DNA from: Brachypodius melanocephalos
Lineage: Eukaryota; Chordata; Aves; Passeriformes; Pycnonotidae
Direction: 5' to 3'
DNA length: 64,000 nt
Assembly (NCBI GenBank): GCA_013398615.1
Contig: VZSR01001479.1
Coordinates: forward strand, 13,175,847 to 13,239,846
The notes under the pieces were generated by a model. It saw nothing but the letters and a program-made list of their open reading frames with translations. It made no database searches and was not told the origin of the DNA. A program made the position numbers and the translations under genes. Below, one piece after another: positions 1 through 12,168 of this stretch (within the stretch, counting starts at the first letter, position 1; every line of letters begins with the position of its first letter).

Positions 1-642
1 TTTTTGATTACAGTAATTTTTTTTCACTTAGAGTGTACAAAGCACTCTTGAAAAATAAAGCCTGAGACTGAACCTCTGCTGTGTGGGCTTATGGATGCAG
101 AGTATAAATTCATTTAAGTGCAACACCTGAGGAGTTTTTAAACTACCAAAGCACCCAAGTCTTCCTTCCCCCTTTACACCAAGAATATATGTTATTAACA
201 GTGGAGTTTACCACTTACCACAGTACAAACTCTTTATTAACATCTCCAAATTTTTAAACTCAGGCTGTTAAACTTTCTTTCCTTGATCTGCACTGTGCAG
301 CTGGTTGTGGGGTGTTCTTTTCAACAGCTGGCACCTTTTTCATTTATCATGGGGAGTACAATACCATTATAACAACTAGCAATTCTCACTTATACTAAGA
401 TTCTTGACTCATCATGTGCTGTTATCTCCTCTGGAATACCCAGGTTAATGGGAAAAAAAATCACGACTCTTTCTTGTTCTTCTCTATAGCACTGAAGAAA
501 ACACCCACTGTTTAGTAACTATAGCACCAACTGCTCTTTACATTTTTTTAATCTCTGTTCCCTGCCAAATGCACTTTCTTTAAAGGAGTGGGGAGGAAGG
601 AAAGAATAAAAGGAATGGGGAAAAAAGACTGAAAAATCTTAC
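1..642 (-). other. PREPL intron after coding exon 8 (partial)
   Basis: Intronic by position. No exon matching the start of the PREPL hydrolase domain is visible, and no repeat family was recognised. Confidence 0.75.
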
Positions 643-846
643 CTTGCTTTTAGCTAGTAAACGTGTAGTGTGACAATTCGTAATAATTGGTACCTCTTGC
701 ACAGCTTGTTCAATGAGATTATTTTCTTTAAATGAATATGCAAAACGCTTAGGGGGGTGTACTGGGGAGGAGAGCTGAAAATAGCAGGTGCTGGTGGTAT
801 GTTCAGGATGAGGTTCCAATTCAAATTCACAGGCCCACGTAGGTAG
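643..846 (-). CDS. PREPL: PREPL coding exon 8
   Basis: Residues 406-473 (204 bases, phase 0 both ends). The acceptor is ATGTTTTCTCAG, the donor AGCAAG|GTAAGA. The product starts LPTWACEFELEP, continues FQLSSPVHPPKRFAYSF and ends RLLAKSK, equivalent to human LPPWACGF, FQLCSPIRPPKYYTYKF and LEAKSK. In the family the next residues open the hydrolase domain; that exon was not found between 1 and 642. Confidence 0.95.
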
Positions 847-3800
847 CTGAGAAAACATGGCATTTCAAGTGAGACTCTTGCACTGCTTCTGTAAATTTTG
901 CTTAATATGTACTTCATATTAATATATGGATATTGGATTAACATATTGGATATTAACTAATTATCTTCAGTTTGTATGTAGCACAATCTGTATTTCATTT
1001 AAACCCAATAATGAAGCAGTCAAAAAATGAAACACTGGTGAACTTTTCCCTGAGACCACTGGATAAAGTTGGACAATGAAATAAAAACAAAAAGTTTAAA
1101 ACGGGTATTAGTGCAGATTTTTTAAAAGAAAACATTTGTAATGATTCTGCATTAGTTTTATTTTTTTAGATCATATTTTTCCTTGCATTTCCAGTTCTAC
1201 TTCAACACGTTATACAGCCAAGTCCATGTCAGCTATTATGCTTTTACTGTGAGTTAGCTCAGTAATGCTAAGCCACTGAAAACCCCTGCCTCTTAACTTT
1301 GTTCCTAGTGCCAGCCATTGTGAGGAACAAAACCTTTTCCTGGCACATTCACCCTCAGACACTTACTGTTATTATATTTAAGGTTTTTAACTCTGCTAAG
1401 AATGAAAGAAATCAAGATTCATTCTTTGAGAGCAGCAGGGACATAGCCAAACCCTCTGCCAGACCATTACTTACTTGGGTTAGGTTGCTAGAGGCTTCTG
1501 AAAACGCAGAAATCGTCCAAATTCTCCTGAGTAACTGCAGGCCCTTTCTGAATAAATAAACTACGGCCATTTTAAAAAAATGAAGATTTTGGAGACCATA
1601 CAGTGTACTTTGTTGAAAACCTTTTTCTGTAGCAGTTTTATAGAGTGCAGCATTGGCAGCTTGTTGCAATAAACTTATGAGTTGTTCAGACTGTATTTTT
1701 CAGGAAAACAAATCAATTAAATATTTCACCTGAATGGTCTTCAGAAATCATGGATTTGGCTTGAGTCACTTTGTTTTTAATCCACAAGTATTTAACAGCT
1801 AGAGAAGGGAAGCAAATCCTTTGCCCCAACTGTATTGCAATATCAACTCTTCCCATTTATTATGGGACAGTGTCCACACTTGTTTTCTGAACATTAATCC
1901 CTTTCCTGTGACAGGGGCCTTGCTTACACCAATGAGTGTGACCAAAAATAGGCTCAGTAAAACTAAGTAGAGCATTTAGGGAGCTAAGTTCTGCTTTACA
2001 TTAGAAATCAGCTGTATTGTGAAGAGCTTGACTGTAATCCCTTGAAGAAAGAGCTGGCTCACAGGATCACTGCTCTTTAACTTTCTAAATGCTGCAATCA
2101 AATCCTGAAGATCAGCCACAGGTAATACAATTAGTCATAATGATGACATTGCCAGTAGTAATAGTTTCCAAACTGCTTTTACTTTTGGAATTTATCTTTG
2201 CTTTCATTATGTTATGATATGAAAAAAAAAAGGAAAAAAAAAAGAAGCTGGAAATATCATGCTGCTTAAACCAGGCTAAAACGTACCTTTATTGACTGAA
2301 CTGAGTGTGAAACGAAAGAAATCACATTTAAGTAAAGATGACCAGCGTTCTTCAGGAACATAATACAGTCATCACTGAACATCTCAAAGTCTACTAGCTT
2401 GGTTTTCTTTTCCAGTGCATAAACTAACTGCCAGTTCTCCTTGCCACTGGAAGCTACTGGTGCCTTCATCAACTATAAAAAAACCAAACACTGGATTACT
2501 AAAAGGTAGTAAGAGTTACAAATGAGAACTACAGACTTAGGGGTGATCTTGTGGAACATTTTTCTTGCAAAAAAATACTTATTTGTATTTGGGGTGTTTG
2601 CCTGTCTAAAACTGGAGATTTTTAAACTCCCTTTACTTAGTCAAAATGGAAGAGCAATGCAGTAACATTTGGAGAAGACCAAGTCTCAAAGATTACTCCA
2701 CAGAAGGCTGTAATACAGTAACTGCTTTCAGCATGGCCAGCACAATTGTAGGTGGGTTTGATTACACAGACTGAGATCACCAACTTAAGTTTTGATATAG
2801 GGGAAATGACTAAAGCATAGTCATTTCTTGGTGCTGTCAAAGGAGTTAGGATCAAACTGGCTTCCTACAGGTGAGACTGCATGCAGTCCTTTTAATCTAT
2901 GCAGCTCTCTGTCTTAAATTATTTCAGTAAGCTGTGACGAACAGAATTAAAAGTCAACCTTACTATTTCTATATGAAGTGCAACAGGTATCTAAATTATT
3001 CCTATGAATGTAATTATCAGTCAAAATTGCCTTATATTCTGCAGGTTCTCCATAAGTAGTTAGAATGTACAGCTGGTCCTTTCTGTGCTCAATGTGGTAA
3101 ATGACCCCTGTGGTTCGTGCTTGTACAAGGGAAGGTGACTCAAAGGGATGTCTGCAGTCCACCAGCCAAACCTCTGAGGTTGTCTTGCTGTTGCTGTTGA
3201 TACTGAGAAAACGCCCATCTTTTGTGCAATAAAGGTCTACAAAGAATCTGTAGGGAATCATTAAAAAAAGAAGAAAAAGTTTAAATTTTATCAGTATTTT
3301 AAAATACATCAGTTGTTTCAGAATCATGGGCTTTGATCTGCAAGGTAAGAAACAGCATTCCTGTAAGCAGACTGGAGAAATTTCAGGCTACTTGGCTCCC
3401 AGACCCACTTCTGCTGCATTTACCCAGGGATTTAAAACCCCTAAATCTTGTGTGCGAGACCTGAAATCTGCAAGGAAAGCAGTTCAGTTGTTGCCCAACT
3501 AAATCCAGGTTTTTGCATTGAGCTAGACTGGAAGGTCATTGATGCATACAGGCTTTAAAATTCAGGCAAAATGTCGAACTTTTTATTCAACTTGTAACCT
3601 TATTTAAAAAAAAAAAGTAATAATGGATAGTTTAAATAATAAATGACATCATGTGAGAACAACAATAACAGAAGTAGGAGCTATTAAAAAATAAATTGAT
3701 AAAATGTCTATGTGCTACTGACCTAACTGTCTAAAGCAAATAAGACAAAAAGTACTATTTAAAAAGAAGGAAAAAAAAAAGGCATAGAGGCCTACATGAG

Positions 3801-6800
3801 GCAAGATGGACAGTGTTGCATTGATAAAGCTGGAAACTAGGAACTGGTTTTGGAACTAAGAAACTAGGAACTACCTACTGGTTGTAAATCCCTCTAAAAT
3901 CTAGAAACAGAAAGCAGAATGATAACCAGTGGCTGTCTCTAATAGAGAAGTTCAGACTGAAATTCAGATTCAAATTTCTGTGAGTCATTTTAATTAACTG
4001 GAATGTCACAGCTTGGATCAGAAGTCTCTTTACCATTTTGAACCTTAAGACTGGATGTCTCTAAAAACAAAACTGTCCAACAAAAATATCCAGATTCTAT
4101 CAAGAAAATGTAGGCTTTAGTACCATAATCTGCATCACACTGATCAGATACTTGACTGCAGTGATAATCTCTCTAGGATTCAGAGTATTTGACTGGTGAA
4201 GAAAAGGATGCTTTAGATAGCATTTTCAGGGCCTTTAATTTTTTGCAGGTGGAGGATCTCAAATTTTTTGGTACTATTGTTTTTTCCAATTGTACCTTCT
4301 TGACATCTTTAAGAGGACAGGCACAGAGGGGGAGCTAAAGTCTGCAAGAAAAATCAGCCACCTGCCTGTCTAACACCCATGAATTTGGCAAGAATGTGGC
4401 ACTGCATTCAGCAGAGATTCCAAAAGTTCAGCTCTGCTGATCCTGTCTCTAAGAGGGTTGAGCTGAAATGCATATTACGCTTCTCCCCAAGGATTACAAT
4501 CTTGATACTACAATTTTTTTAAAATCTTTGTAGCTTTAAAAAAAGAAAAAAAGTCAAGAAATTTTCAGCTTCTAAAAAAATATCTGATTGCAACTGGAAG
4601 AGCTGGTGAGATGCAGAACATAACTGCTCAATGGCAATACAAAAGCATGTCTTGCCATCTCTGATGAAGGAGTTCAGCTGTGAGCTGCAATAGCACATGA
4701 ACCTTTAGAGTAAGTTTCTGGTAGATTTACTGTAATGACTGTGACCTTCAGAATTATGCCAACAGTTTCCCTGTGGGGAAGTGCCAGGTCAGTGCAACTT
4801 GATTTTCTAAAACTATGCATCAAATGCAGCTGGAAAAAAGATCTTATTTATTCCATCTCCATTGCAATTTTTTGTTTGTTTGTTTTTCTTTTTCTNNNNN
4901 NNNNNCATCAAAGTATAATTGGAATTTCTTTAGTGAAAATGTAACTTGAATTAAGAATAATCACAAATATTTATGGAATGCTGTATAAATATACCATGTG
5001 CTACAATGCTGAAAAGCCAGTTCTGCGCTCAATTTAGCAAAGAGCCTTCTTGTCTTCCTAAACCGCTGCTTAAAGAAAGGTTATTGAGAGGGTATTCAGT
5101 CAACAATAGTTCTGTCTCTTGGAATGTTGTAATGATTTTGCTCATCCATTACCCAGAGCAAGGATTAGCCTGAACTTACGTATTTTTTAAAAAAAGATGT
5201 ATCAGACATCAATAGCAGAGAAAACAAAATGAAATCCACGGTCTGATTTACCCTGTATGAAACTGTCACACATTCATTAAAGGACACCCTGACCTGGGAG
5301 TGACCTTGACATTTATAAACTCAGCTGAACCCATGAGGTAAGAGAGGGAAGTTAAATCTCTGTTGATCACATCTCAAAAGGAGAACAGAGCACATTCTCA
5401 GGCTGTATAAGGCACTACTGACAGCAGAACACAAAAATACACTTTACTATTTGAAACATGATATGGAACACTTTGTTTTCCAAACCAGTTATATTTTACA
5501 TATAAAATACTCTAAAATATGTAAAGAAGTTGTTATATTTTAGGCATGTATTACCTTGCATCTTGTTCTGTATAAACTAACTTAGTATGTTTCTGGTAAG
5601 TGAAAGTGGTCATGAATACATTCTGGCACTTAAGGTTCTTCTGAGTTGTGTAATACAGAACATCATTTGCAGCCCATTCTGGAAAAAAAGACAAATGCAT
5701 ATAAAATTCAGAACAGTGCATAATATTACTGAGAGAAGATGGGAGTTCCATGGACACTGGACCCAGTGCTGAAAAAGGTGGGTTGCAGGTGGCATGGAAC
5801 TGAGGACAGCGCTTCTGCATCCTGGGGGGACTGAGGTAAGAGCCAAAAGGTTTTTCCATGTTTTCCCTGAATAGCACAGAACAAGAATCTCATCATGTAT
5901 TGAAAAAAAAGGGAGAGGTCAGTGTTGCAGGGCCCAGTAATAGAAAGCTCTTGACCCTGTGTGGTTCTGGAGGTAACAGGAAAATAGGAGATGTAGCCGT
6001 TTAAAACAGCAGAGAAAAAGAGGTTTACATGGAGTCAGCAAGATAATAAAGACATCATAAGCTCTGCACTGCTGCATGTGACTGCACACAGGCCATTTAG
6101 AGAAAAGAGATGATGCATGTGCTCCGTGGGTACTGCTGAGATAAAAATTCTCCAGTTTTCTGTGCTTGCGTATGTGTTCACCAACACAGACAAGGTATAA
6201 ATACAGGAACGTTGTTATTCTGATTGATCCAGCCACATTCCTGCCATCTCTGCTGCTCCTACAGCCAACAGAACGATGTTTAACACATATGCTTTTAAAA
6301 CCTGCTGTATGCTGTCTTATGCATAAATACTGATTTCTTTAAACACTTTGCTTTCTGAACAGCAATGTGGCTCCAAAGTGCACAGGTAGCTGAGGATTTG
6401 CCACGAAGACAAGCCTTTAGAGGGAAAATCCAAGTTTTTCTACAACCTAGGAAACTTTTCTATAGAAAAATCAAAGTGTAGATTTTCAAGAACTTCTGTC
6501 TGTCTCCCTGCTATTTTATATAGCTCAATACAAGCACATAAACTTCACAAGTGGTTCTAAGACCTAATTCTCTTGCTCATGATTGAGGCACCTCTGTGCT
6601 TCATGACACTACTGCTGTACCTCACTCACACCTGACTTTACAGAATTTACCATTCTCATGGTCATCTTTTGTACTCTTATTATCTGTCACACCTATTTAG
6701 GCAACAGGATGTTGGTCTCTTAACTGTACTGATTTTTCTGGATCAACCTAGACAGATGTTCAAGTGTGGTGTAAAATGTCATTGGAAATTTTGCATGTTA

Positions 6801-9800
6801 TTTTTCAACTGGTATTATAATCTTCAGTGTGGAAACACAATGCCAAATTCTTCATTTATTAAACGTTAAATTCTAATTAAACTAATTAACTAATTCAACA
6901 CTTTATTAAACACTAAATTCTACTCCTCATTTTTTAACAAAGAAGTTTTATCTAGAGTTTTATTTTTTTGCTCTGCCCAGGCAAATTGCTTACTGCACTA
7001 GATATACTTGATGACAACTGGCAACATAATCCAAAGTACAAGATGTGGAACATGGTATACATACTATTACATACTATTACATACTATTATACTCTTCTTG
7101 CTATATTCTTTAACATACTATTTAAAAAGAATGTTTTCCCATTCACTTCCATTTACTTCTGCTTCTTTTAACAGCAATGTAAAGCTCTGTAATCTGTTCT
7201 GAAAGAATTGATTCAAGGCCTTGCTGACTTCACTGGGCTCTGAAGTGTGACCCACATCCTGGATTCCAGTTGAAATTCCAGCCAATACTCACTAGTACTA
7301 GAAGTACTACACTTTTCAAACAAAGCTGTCTACAGCTACCAGTGACTTCAGCTGTAGCTGCAAGGGTTTACCAACTAGAACATACCTCAAAAAGATTTTT
7401 ATATGACAAACAGTCATGTCACTATATTTTGAATACAGCGTATTGGATTCAATAGAAAAAATTATCTGCCTGACTGTTGTAATGTGTATGAATGACTTTA
7501 CAATGAAGGAAAACTTGTATCCAGCAGGCAGTCCCTTTCATCCATACCAGATAACCTGTAACTGCAGCGTTAAAGAAACCATAAGAAACAATTCAACATC
7601 TATAAGGATTAAATGTTGCCTTCACTTAAAACAAACAAACAAAAATAATTTCTTTAAGCTAAGAAAAATGTGTTGAAAGCTTTTGTGATCCACAGGATAT
7701 TTATAAACAGCTTACCAAAGCTAAATACACTTGGAATTACTTTTTCCACAGCAGGAAGATTACCAAGTTTCATAATAATGCAGGTTGCCTCTTCAGAATT
7801 TTCACTTTTTAAGCTGATGGCCATGTATCTCTGATCTGGTGAAATTCTGATCCGTTGAATAAAGGCATCAGAAAAACTAAGATCTTCAACACTGAATAAA
7901 ATCTCAGCATTGCCTTCATCTATTACATAAAAAAAGAGCAAAAAAATACTGTAATTAAGACACTGTCAAAATGAACAGTGATCCTTAATGTCTGTATTTA
8001 ACAAATCTGTCTCCAGTATTCACAAACATTCTACTGGAATTTATCAACACTAAATACCTGTCTTGCAAGAGATTTGCAAATGCACTTTGTAAAAATAAAC
8101 AAAAAATTATAGTTCCAAGGAAAAAACTCCTGTAGTTATTACTAAAAATATTTCAAAAGTGTAGATCTTGGCTTCTACTAAACATACTGAATTTTAAAGC
8201 TCAAAGTGTGCTTGTTTTTAATAAATCAAATCAGAAATTCTTTCACCTCCCCTCAGAAATAAAAAGGCATGGATGTTCTTTTTCAAAATGATAAGTTAGG
8301 GCTCCGAAAATAAATGTCTTCTCTCTTTCCTCTCTAGCAATATACTATTCTTTAACTCTCTTTACCTCACCATTACAGATTTAGGATTCTAAAATTATTA
8401 CTCTATTACAGAATTGTATAAAAAGTATTTTTAGTTAAGAACAGACAAACATTAATGCAAGAAAAGAACACTAAGTGATACATGTATACCTTTTTTAAGA
8501 AACCTACCATATTAGGAAGAGAAATCCCTTACCATCATCTGCTTTTGCAAGAAATATGCAGCCATTCTCTTCAAAGTACACATTCTCTCCAAACCTCATC
8601 TGTTCAATACAAACAAACATATTTCAAGTCCAGCATACAATTAGACTATTTCCTTTGAATCCCTATATACAGTCATTTTTCTGTACAGCAGAATTGTAAC
8701 AAGTTGTAATAAATGTAACAAATGATAGAACATATATTCCATACTGAAGAAAGAATTGCACACATTAGAAAGATTTTTTCAGTTTGGGTGCTTAAGCTAC
8801 CTCTACCTGCTCTTAAGTTTCACAGAAGGCTCAGGTCCCTGCAACTGCTCTTGCAACTTACAATGTCTTGTATACTTTATCCAAAAGACAGATGATTGTT
8901 TTATCTTTACTTGCTCTTGCCTATGGAGAAATTAAGGTAAATTCACTGTCATAACAGGTATAAGCTGTTCTAAACACAAACTGTTATTAGGCACAATTAT
9001 TAAAATATTTGGAACTTCTACTGTAAAAAAATGAGTAAAACAGCATGTTATAGCAGGAATGGCTTCACTGTCTTTTATTGGTAGTCAGTGATGGGAAATG
9101 TTTGTGTTGTTTACCACTTACCCTTGGGCTTCTTGAATTGAGTGTATACATGTTGTGCAATTCTTCCAGTTTTTCTTTGATTCTCTTTGTCATAGCTTTG
9201 TATGTTGGTGAAATGTTATTCCAGTTTTTTTGCTCTGATTTCAGAAGGTTCTTGTGCAAAAGGTCTGAAGTTACTATGGATGTATTTTGCTTCCTTTTGG
9301 AAGGGACGTTTGTTCCTTCCTGCTAAGTAAGGAAAGACAACAATGGCTACAAGCCAGCACACTGCACACCAATCTGAACACATTGAGGCAACATCTCCTG
9401 AGCCACACACCCCAAACCACCTTTGCATTATTACAAAAGTACATGCCAATCAAAACAAAACTGCAGTTGCAATGTGTTTTATTTTAACTCTTCCTGATCT
9501 TTTGGGGAGGCACTGTCAAACATGCTTTACCTGACACATTTATTGAGGACTTTTCTTCAAAACTTAGGGTACTATTAATACATAATCTTAATTGATTGTA
9601 AGTAAATACATTTGTTCCTGTTCTAGAACCAGGTTTTACATTTTATGGAATTCTGTTATTTTTCCTTCTTCACAGCTTTCTTTCATAATTTCCTGTCTTT
9701 AGAGTGTAATTTCTCATTTCCTTTCCTAGAAAACACCACCCACACCCCTGTCCCTGTACCTAGGAATCCCAGCAGCTCATTCAGGTTCTTGCTCCACCTC

Positions 9801-12168
9801 CTCAGAAGTGTCAATATAAATGCTCATAAGGTGCAGAATGAAGTGAAGCAGTGAACTGATATGAGTTCTGCAACAATTTTATCAGGAATAAGTTTAAGGA
9901 TCTGGTTTTCCATGAAATGTGAGATTACTGCTACCTCACTGCCAACAAAGCTGTCTTCTATTGTAGAAATGTTAAAGGTGTGTTAAAACTGCTAGGACAA
10001 TGCTTGCATGCCGTGAAATCTCACTTGATCAAGTAGTAAGCTTCACAACTTGTATTACACTACCTAATACTGCCCAAGTCCCACAAAGTAGCATTTTATA
10101 TCATTCAGTGTGTGATTTGAACGTGTCTAAGCTTACAAAGCAGCCTGTGCTTCATATCCTATCCTCACTCTCCATTAAGGACTGTTGGTTTGTTCCTAGT
10201 GTGTCTTCAGAAACACATGAGAACCAAAGTGTGAATGTTTCAAGTAGACTCTGGAGGGAAATCATCTGCTCCAGTTACTGAACTCCCTATGAACATAAAG
10301 CACATCATTGCTGAGAGCTGAGAGTGTCTGTCACTGGTTCAGACCAATGAACCTCTCACCTGGCACAAGCCAAAGAAATTGTAAAGGCTCTTGGAGAAGC
10401 TACGGAGCAACTGAATGATTGGTCAGGAGAAACAAATTGCTTGACACCAAAGTTGTACCACCTCACCCCAGTCTCTGGAAAACATGTTGTAAGAGAATGC
10501 CATCCCCCAAACAGGACACAACCAAATAAAATCTCACAGTGGCCATAAATGGGTACTTAGGAAAGCATAAGAATGGGACAGGACAGATGATTTTCCCCAG
10601 CCTTAAACAATATTAGCTCAGGAATTTCCTGACCTGAACATGGTTTCTGGATATTTAAAAAGTCTCTCTCATGTATGTCATATCTAGATCTCATACACGT
10701 CTCCCCTTATACCTACGTAAAACTTTACCATCTACAACTTATTTTGACAAGATCCGTGCTTTATGACTATTTTGATGATGGCCCTCCTTTGGTTTTCAGC
10801 AATTCTCATTGTATTCACTTGGAAATATTATATACAGCTGGTGGTCACTGTGTAGGGATATATTAAGAGGTACAGTACACCTCCCAGCCTGGGTAAAATC
10901 CAGTAATCTTGAAAGATTTTCAGGATAGCAGAGGATCTCAGTGACAATTGGGGTGCAAACATTTGCTCCAAAGCACACAGGCACAGCCTCCTTTCAGGTG
11001 AAAACCACATTTGCATCCTGTGTCACAGAGCAGCATTTGTAACATTGTGTTAGTGCAGTACCACTGAGTAAACTGAACCACAAATTCTTGTCCCTCCAGA
11101 CCTCCTATGTTCTCCTTGAAACATTTGCTTACATTTGAGACACTGACTTAGAACTCTTTACTTTAAGGTGACAAATAAAAGAATTACAACAAGACGAACT
11201 TTGTGTCACCTCTGAGTAACACTGTCAATACTGAAACAATTTTAGGACAACCAGGCATCCATCTGAAAACATGTTTAGGATCAAACAAACCAAAACATAC
11301 ACCTTTTTAAACAGTATGCATATAAATAAATTTCCAGGCTGTCATACTGCAGTAAGCTTTTATAATACCTCTAGTAAAATCTGTATTAGAGACACTGAAA
11401 CAGAAGACTTAAAATTATTTCAGACTGTTTCCTGACTCTGCATGACATACTACCATTCAATTACACAACATTTATTTACAGAAATCAATGCAAATACCTT
11501 TTAAAATATAGTTTAGAACATGTGAGCACGATTATGAGATGTCAGTATTATATTTCAATATGATGTTGACATACTGGTCAACACAGAAAAATGTTTTTTG
11601 AGGCAGCTCACAGTCTGGTATCAGCAGTTTGGACACTTTGCCTCTACACTAGCTGACCTCTCACTGCAGTTTTCTCCTGACACTTTACCTAAGCCTGGAA
11701 GATACCAATTTTTTTCAAAATTACTTTAGTGGGAAAATCAACCAAAATGCAGCTTTACGTCAAAACAGCATAGGAAAGCTGAACAATGGTACCTGTCCTT
11801 CAATGTAAGTGATATCCTGGACTTTAGTCCTTCTGCTTCAAATTCTCTGGGAAAAATATGTTTCTTCAACATGTGAAAAGTATGACTGGGTCCCTTAACA
11901 GATGTGCCAAGGTGGTTGTTGGTATTAAGTCTATACTTAAACAGCATACCTTGCAGGAAAAGAATCTGCATGGCAGGATGCTTCCAGGTGGTGCAGTCCT
12001 GTGGGTGCATGTACTTTTTGAGCAGTCCAGGATGTGGCACTTTTTTGGTCCAATTTTACTGTAAGAACACATTGTTTGAAGAGGGTTGTGCTTAGAGTAA
12101 TACTTGGCACTGAAGCTCAGCCCTTGGAGAAGATTCCGCAGTCCAGCACAGCTGATCCTAGCCTTCAT
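643..12168 (-). CDS. PREPL: PREPL, prolyl endopeptidase-like (5' eight coding exons; 3' part outside window)
   Basis: PREPL is a serine hydrolase of the prolyl oligopeptidase (S9) family. It lacks clear peptidase activity on classical substrates and acts as a (thio)esterase; loss in humans causes congenital myasthenic syndrome 22. Eight exons on the minus strand (12168-11950, 9319-9122, 8599-8533, 7919-7716, 5678-5555, 3247-3031, 2472-2287, 846-643) join with compatible phases into 473 codons. Family-diagnostic stretches are visible: TKDGRFLSIN, KTTSEVWLVD, QLYILTTYGEPAEY, LPTWACEFE. They cover the N-terminal region and most of the beta-propeller. The catalytic Ser-Asp-His domain is not in the window; its exons should lie left of position 1. 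The gene is head to head with CAMKMT, as in human. Identity is confident; individual boundaries are read from splice signals only. Confidence 0.95.
847..2286 (-). other. PREPL intron between coding exons 7 and 8
   Basis: About 1.4 kb of unique-looking AT-rich sequence with A-rich runs near 2222-2245. Open frames of 85-86 codons on opposite strands around 1299-1669 overlap each other and lack family similarity; I treat them as chance. Confidence 0.75.
2287..2472 (-). CDS. PREPL: PREPL coding exon 7
   Basis: Residues 344-405 (186 bases, phase 0 both ends). The acceptor is TTTTTTATAG, the donor TAAAG|GTACGT. It encodes LMKAPVASSGKENW, then KTKLVDFEMFSDDCIMFLKN and GHLYLNVISF, matching human KVIDLDMFKDHCVLFLKH and LLYVNVIGL. 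This is part of the last propeller blades. Confidence 0.95.
2473..3030 (-). other. PREPL intron between coding exons 6 and 7, apparent GC-AG type
   Basis: Intron of 558 bases that begins GCAATT on the minus strand (plus-strand GC at 3029-3030) and ends TTATAG. Includes 2959-3030, which could be a 24-codon exon extension if the downstream GT donor is used. Confidence 0.75.
3031..3247 (-). CDS. PREPL: PREPL coding exon 6 (apparent GC donor)
   Basis: Residues 271-343 (217 bases). The acceptor is TTCCCTACAG. The product reads FFVDLYCTKDGRFLSINS, SKTTSEVWLVD, GVIYHIEHRKDQLYILTT and GEPAEYK, very close to the human propeller. By family similarity the exon must end after EYK, because the next residues in human are LMR and the next exon here starts LMK. 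The bases after the final AAG are GCAATT, so this looks like a GC-AG intron. A GT donor (AAG|GTTGAC, exon end at 2959) 72 bases further on would add 24 in-frame residues that I do not recognise from the family. Confidence 0.9.
3248..5554 (-). other. PREPL intron between coding exons 5 and 6
   Basis: About 2.3 kb of noncoding sequence. It contains a ten-base assembly gap at 4896-4905 after a T-rich tract. No exon or repeat family recognised. Confidence 0.75.
4896..4905. other. Assembly gap (10 N)
   Basis: Ten N placed directly after a TTTG/T-rich tract (about 4867-4895). The fixed length suggests a placeholder for an unresolved homopolymer-rich stretch. Confidence 0.99.
5555..5678 (-). CDS. 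PREPL: PREPL coding exon 5
   Basis: Residues 230-271 (124 bases). The acceptor has a long T tract (TTTTTTTCCAG); the donor is CAAG|GTAATA. It encodes EWAANDVLYYTTQKNLK and, near the end, KLVYTEQDA, matching human DVLFYTFQRNL and RFYTEKD. A split Arg codon links it to the next exon. The open frame continuing 5' of the acceptor is intronic and not part of the protein. Confidence 0.95.
5679..7715 (-). other. PREPL intron between coding exons 4 and 5
   Basis: About 2 kb of noncoding sequence. It has a small decamer tandem repeat at 7059-7090. Short open frames here have no recognisable content. Confidence 0.75.
7059..7090. repeat. Decamer tandem repeat, about three copies
   Basis: The unit ACATACTATT is repeated three times in a row with no mismatch. 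It lies in a PREPL intron with no sign of function. Confidence 0.85.
7716..7919 (-). CDS. PREPL: PREPL coding exon 4
   Basis: Residues 162-229 (204 bases; phase 1 in, phase 1 out). The acceptor is TTATGTAATAG, the donor TTTG|GTAAGC. The product includes GNAEILFSVEDLSFSDAFI, then RIRISPDQRYMAI and ATCIIMKL, all strongly like the human propeller (EVLFNLEEL, CIRVAPDEKYVA, STCVIIKL). The split Glu codon at the 3' end is completed by the next exon to give FSFEWAAND. Confidence 0.95.
7920..8532 (-). other. PREPL intron between coding exons 3 and 4
   Basis: Intron of 613 bases, AT-rich, bounded by GTAAGG and AATAG signals. Nothing else recognised. Confidence 0.8.
8533..8599 (-). CDS. PREPL: PREPL coding exon 3
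   Basis: A small 67-base exon, residues 140-161 plus one base. The acceptor is GTATTGAACAG and the donor GATG|GTAAGG. It encodes MRFGENVYFEENGCIFLA, which corresponds to the human stretch around GGFVYYQEGCCLVRS and forms early strands of the propeller. It is too short to be found by length alone; the reading frame joins the exons on both sides. Confidence 0.88.
8600..9121 (-). other. PREPL intron between coding exons 2 and 3
   Basis: Intron of 522 bases, bounded by GTAAGT and GAACAG signals. Nothing else recognised. Confidence 0.8.
9122..9319 (-). CDS. PREPL: PREPL coding exon 2
   Basis: Residues 74-139 (198 bases, phase 0 at both ends). The acceptor is strong: a pyrimidine tract followed by TTACTTAGCAG, and the donor is AGG|GTAAGT. 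The frame is open throughout from EGTNVPSK to LNSRSPR. It contains a helical charged stretch (KAMTKRIKEKLEELHNMY) that aligns with the human region FEKVRTKLE. Mammalian PREPL has a shorter cytosolic isoform from an internal Met in this region; Met at about residue 116 could serve here, which is an inference. Antisense open frames over this exon are shadows. Confidence 0.85.
9320..11949 (-). other. PREPL intron between coding exons 1 and 2
   Basis: About 2.6 kb of noncoding sequence. No repeat family or additional PREPL exon was recognised, and the frame joins directly from FFSCK to EGTN across it. Confidence 0.75.
11950..12168 (-). CDS. PREPL: PREPL coding exon 1 (mitochondrial-type N-terminus)
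   Basis: Residues 1-73. The ATG at 12168-12166 has a purine at -3. The N-terminus (MKARISCAGLRNLL...) is rich in Arg, Ser, Leu and Lys and almost free of acidic residues, which suits a mitochondrial presequence; a mitochondrial long isoform is known for mammalian PREPL. The exon closes with FFSCK followed by a good donor (CAAG|GTATGC), matching the SFSCK end of the human segment. The upstream side shows possible acceptors at 12193-12194 (ATTTTCAG) or 12184-12185, so this exon probably also carries a short 5' UTR, with a separate noncoding first exon in the CpG island. Sequence here is less conserved than in the propeller exons. Confidence 0.85.
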
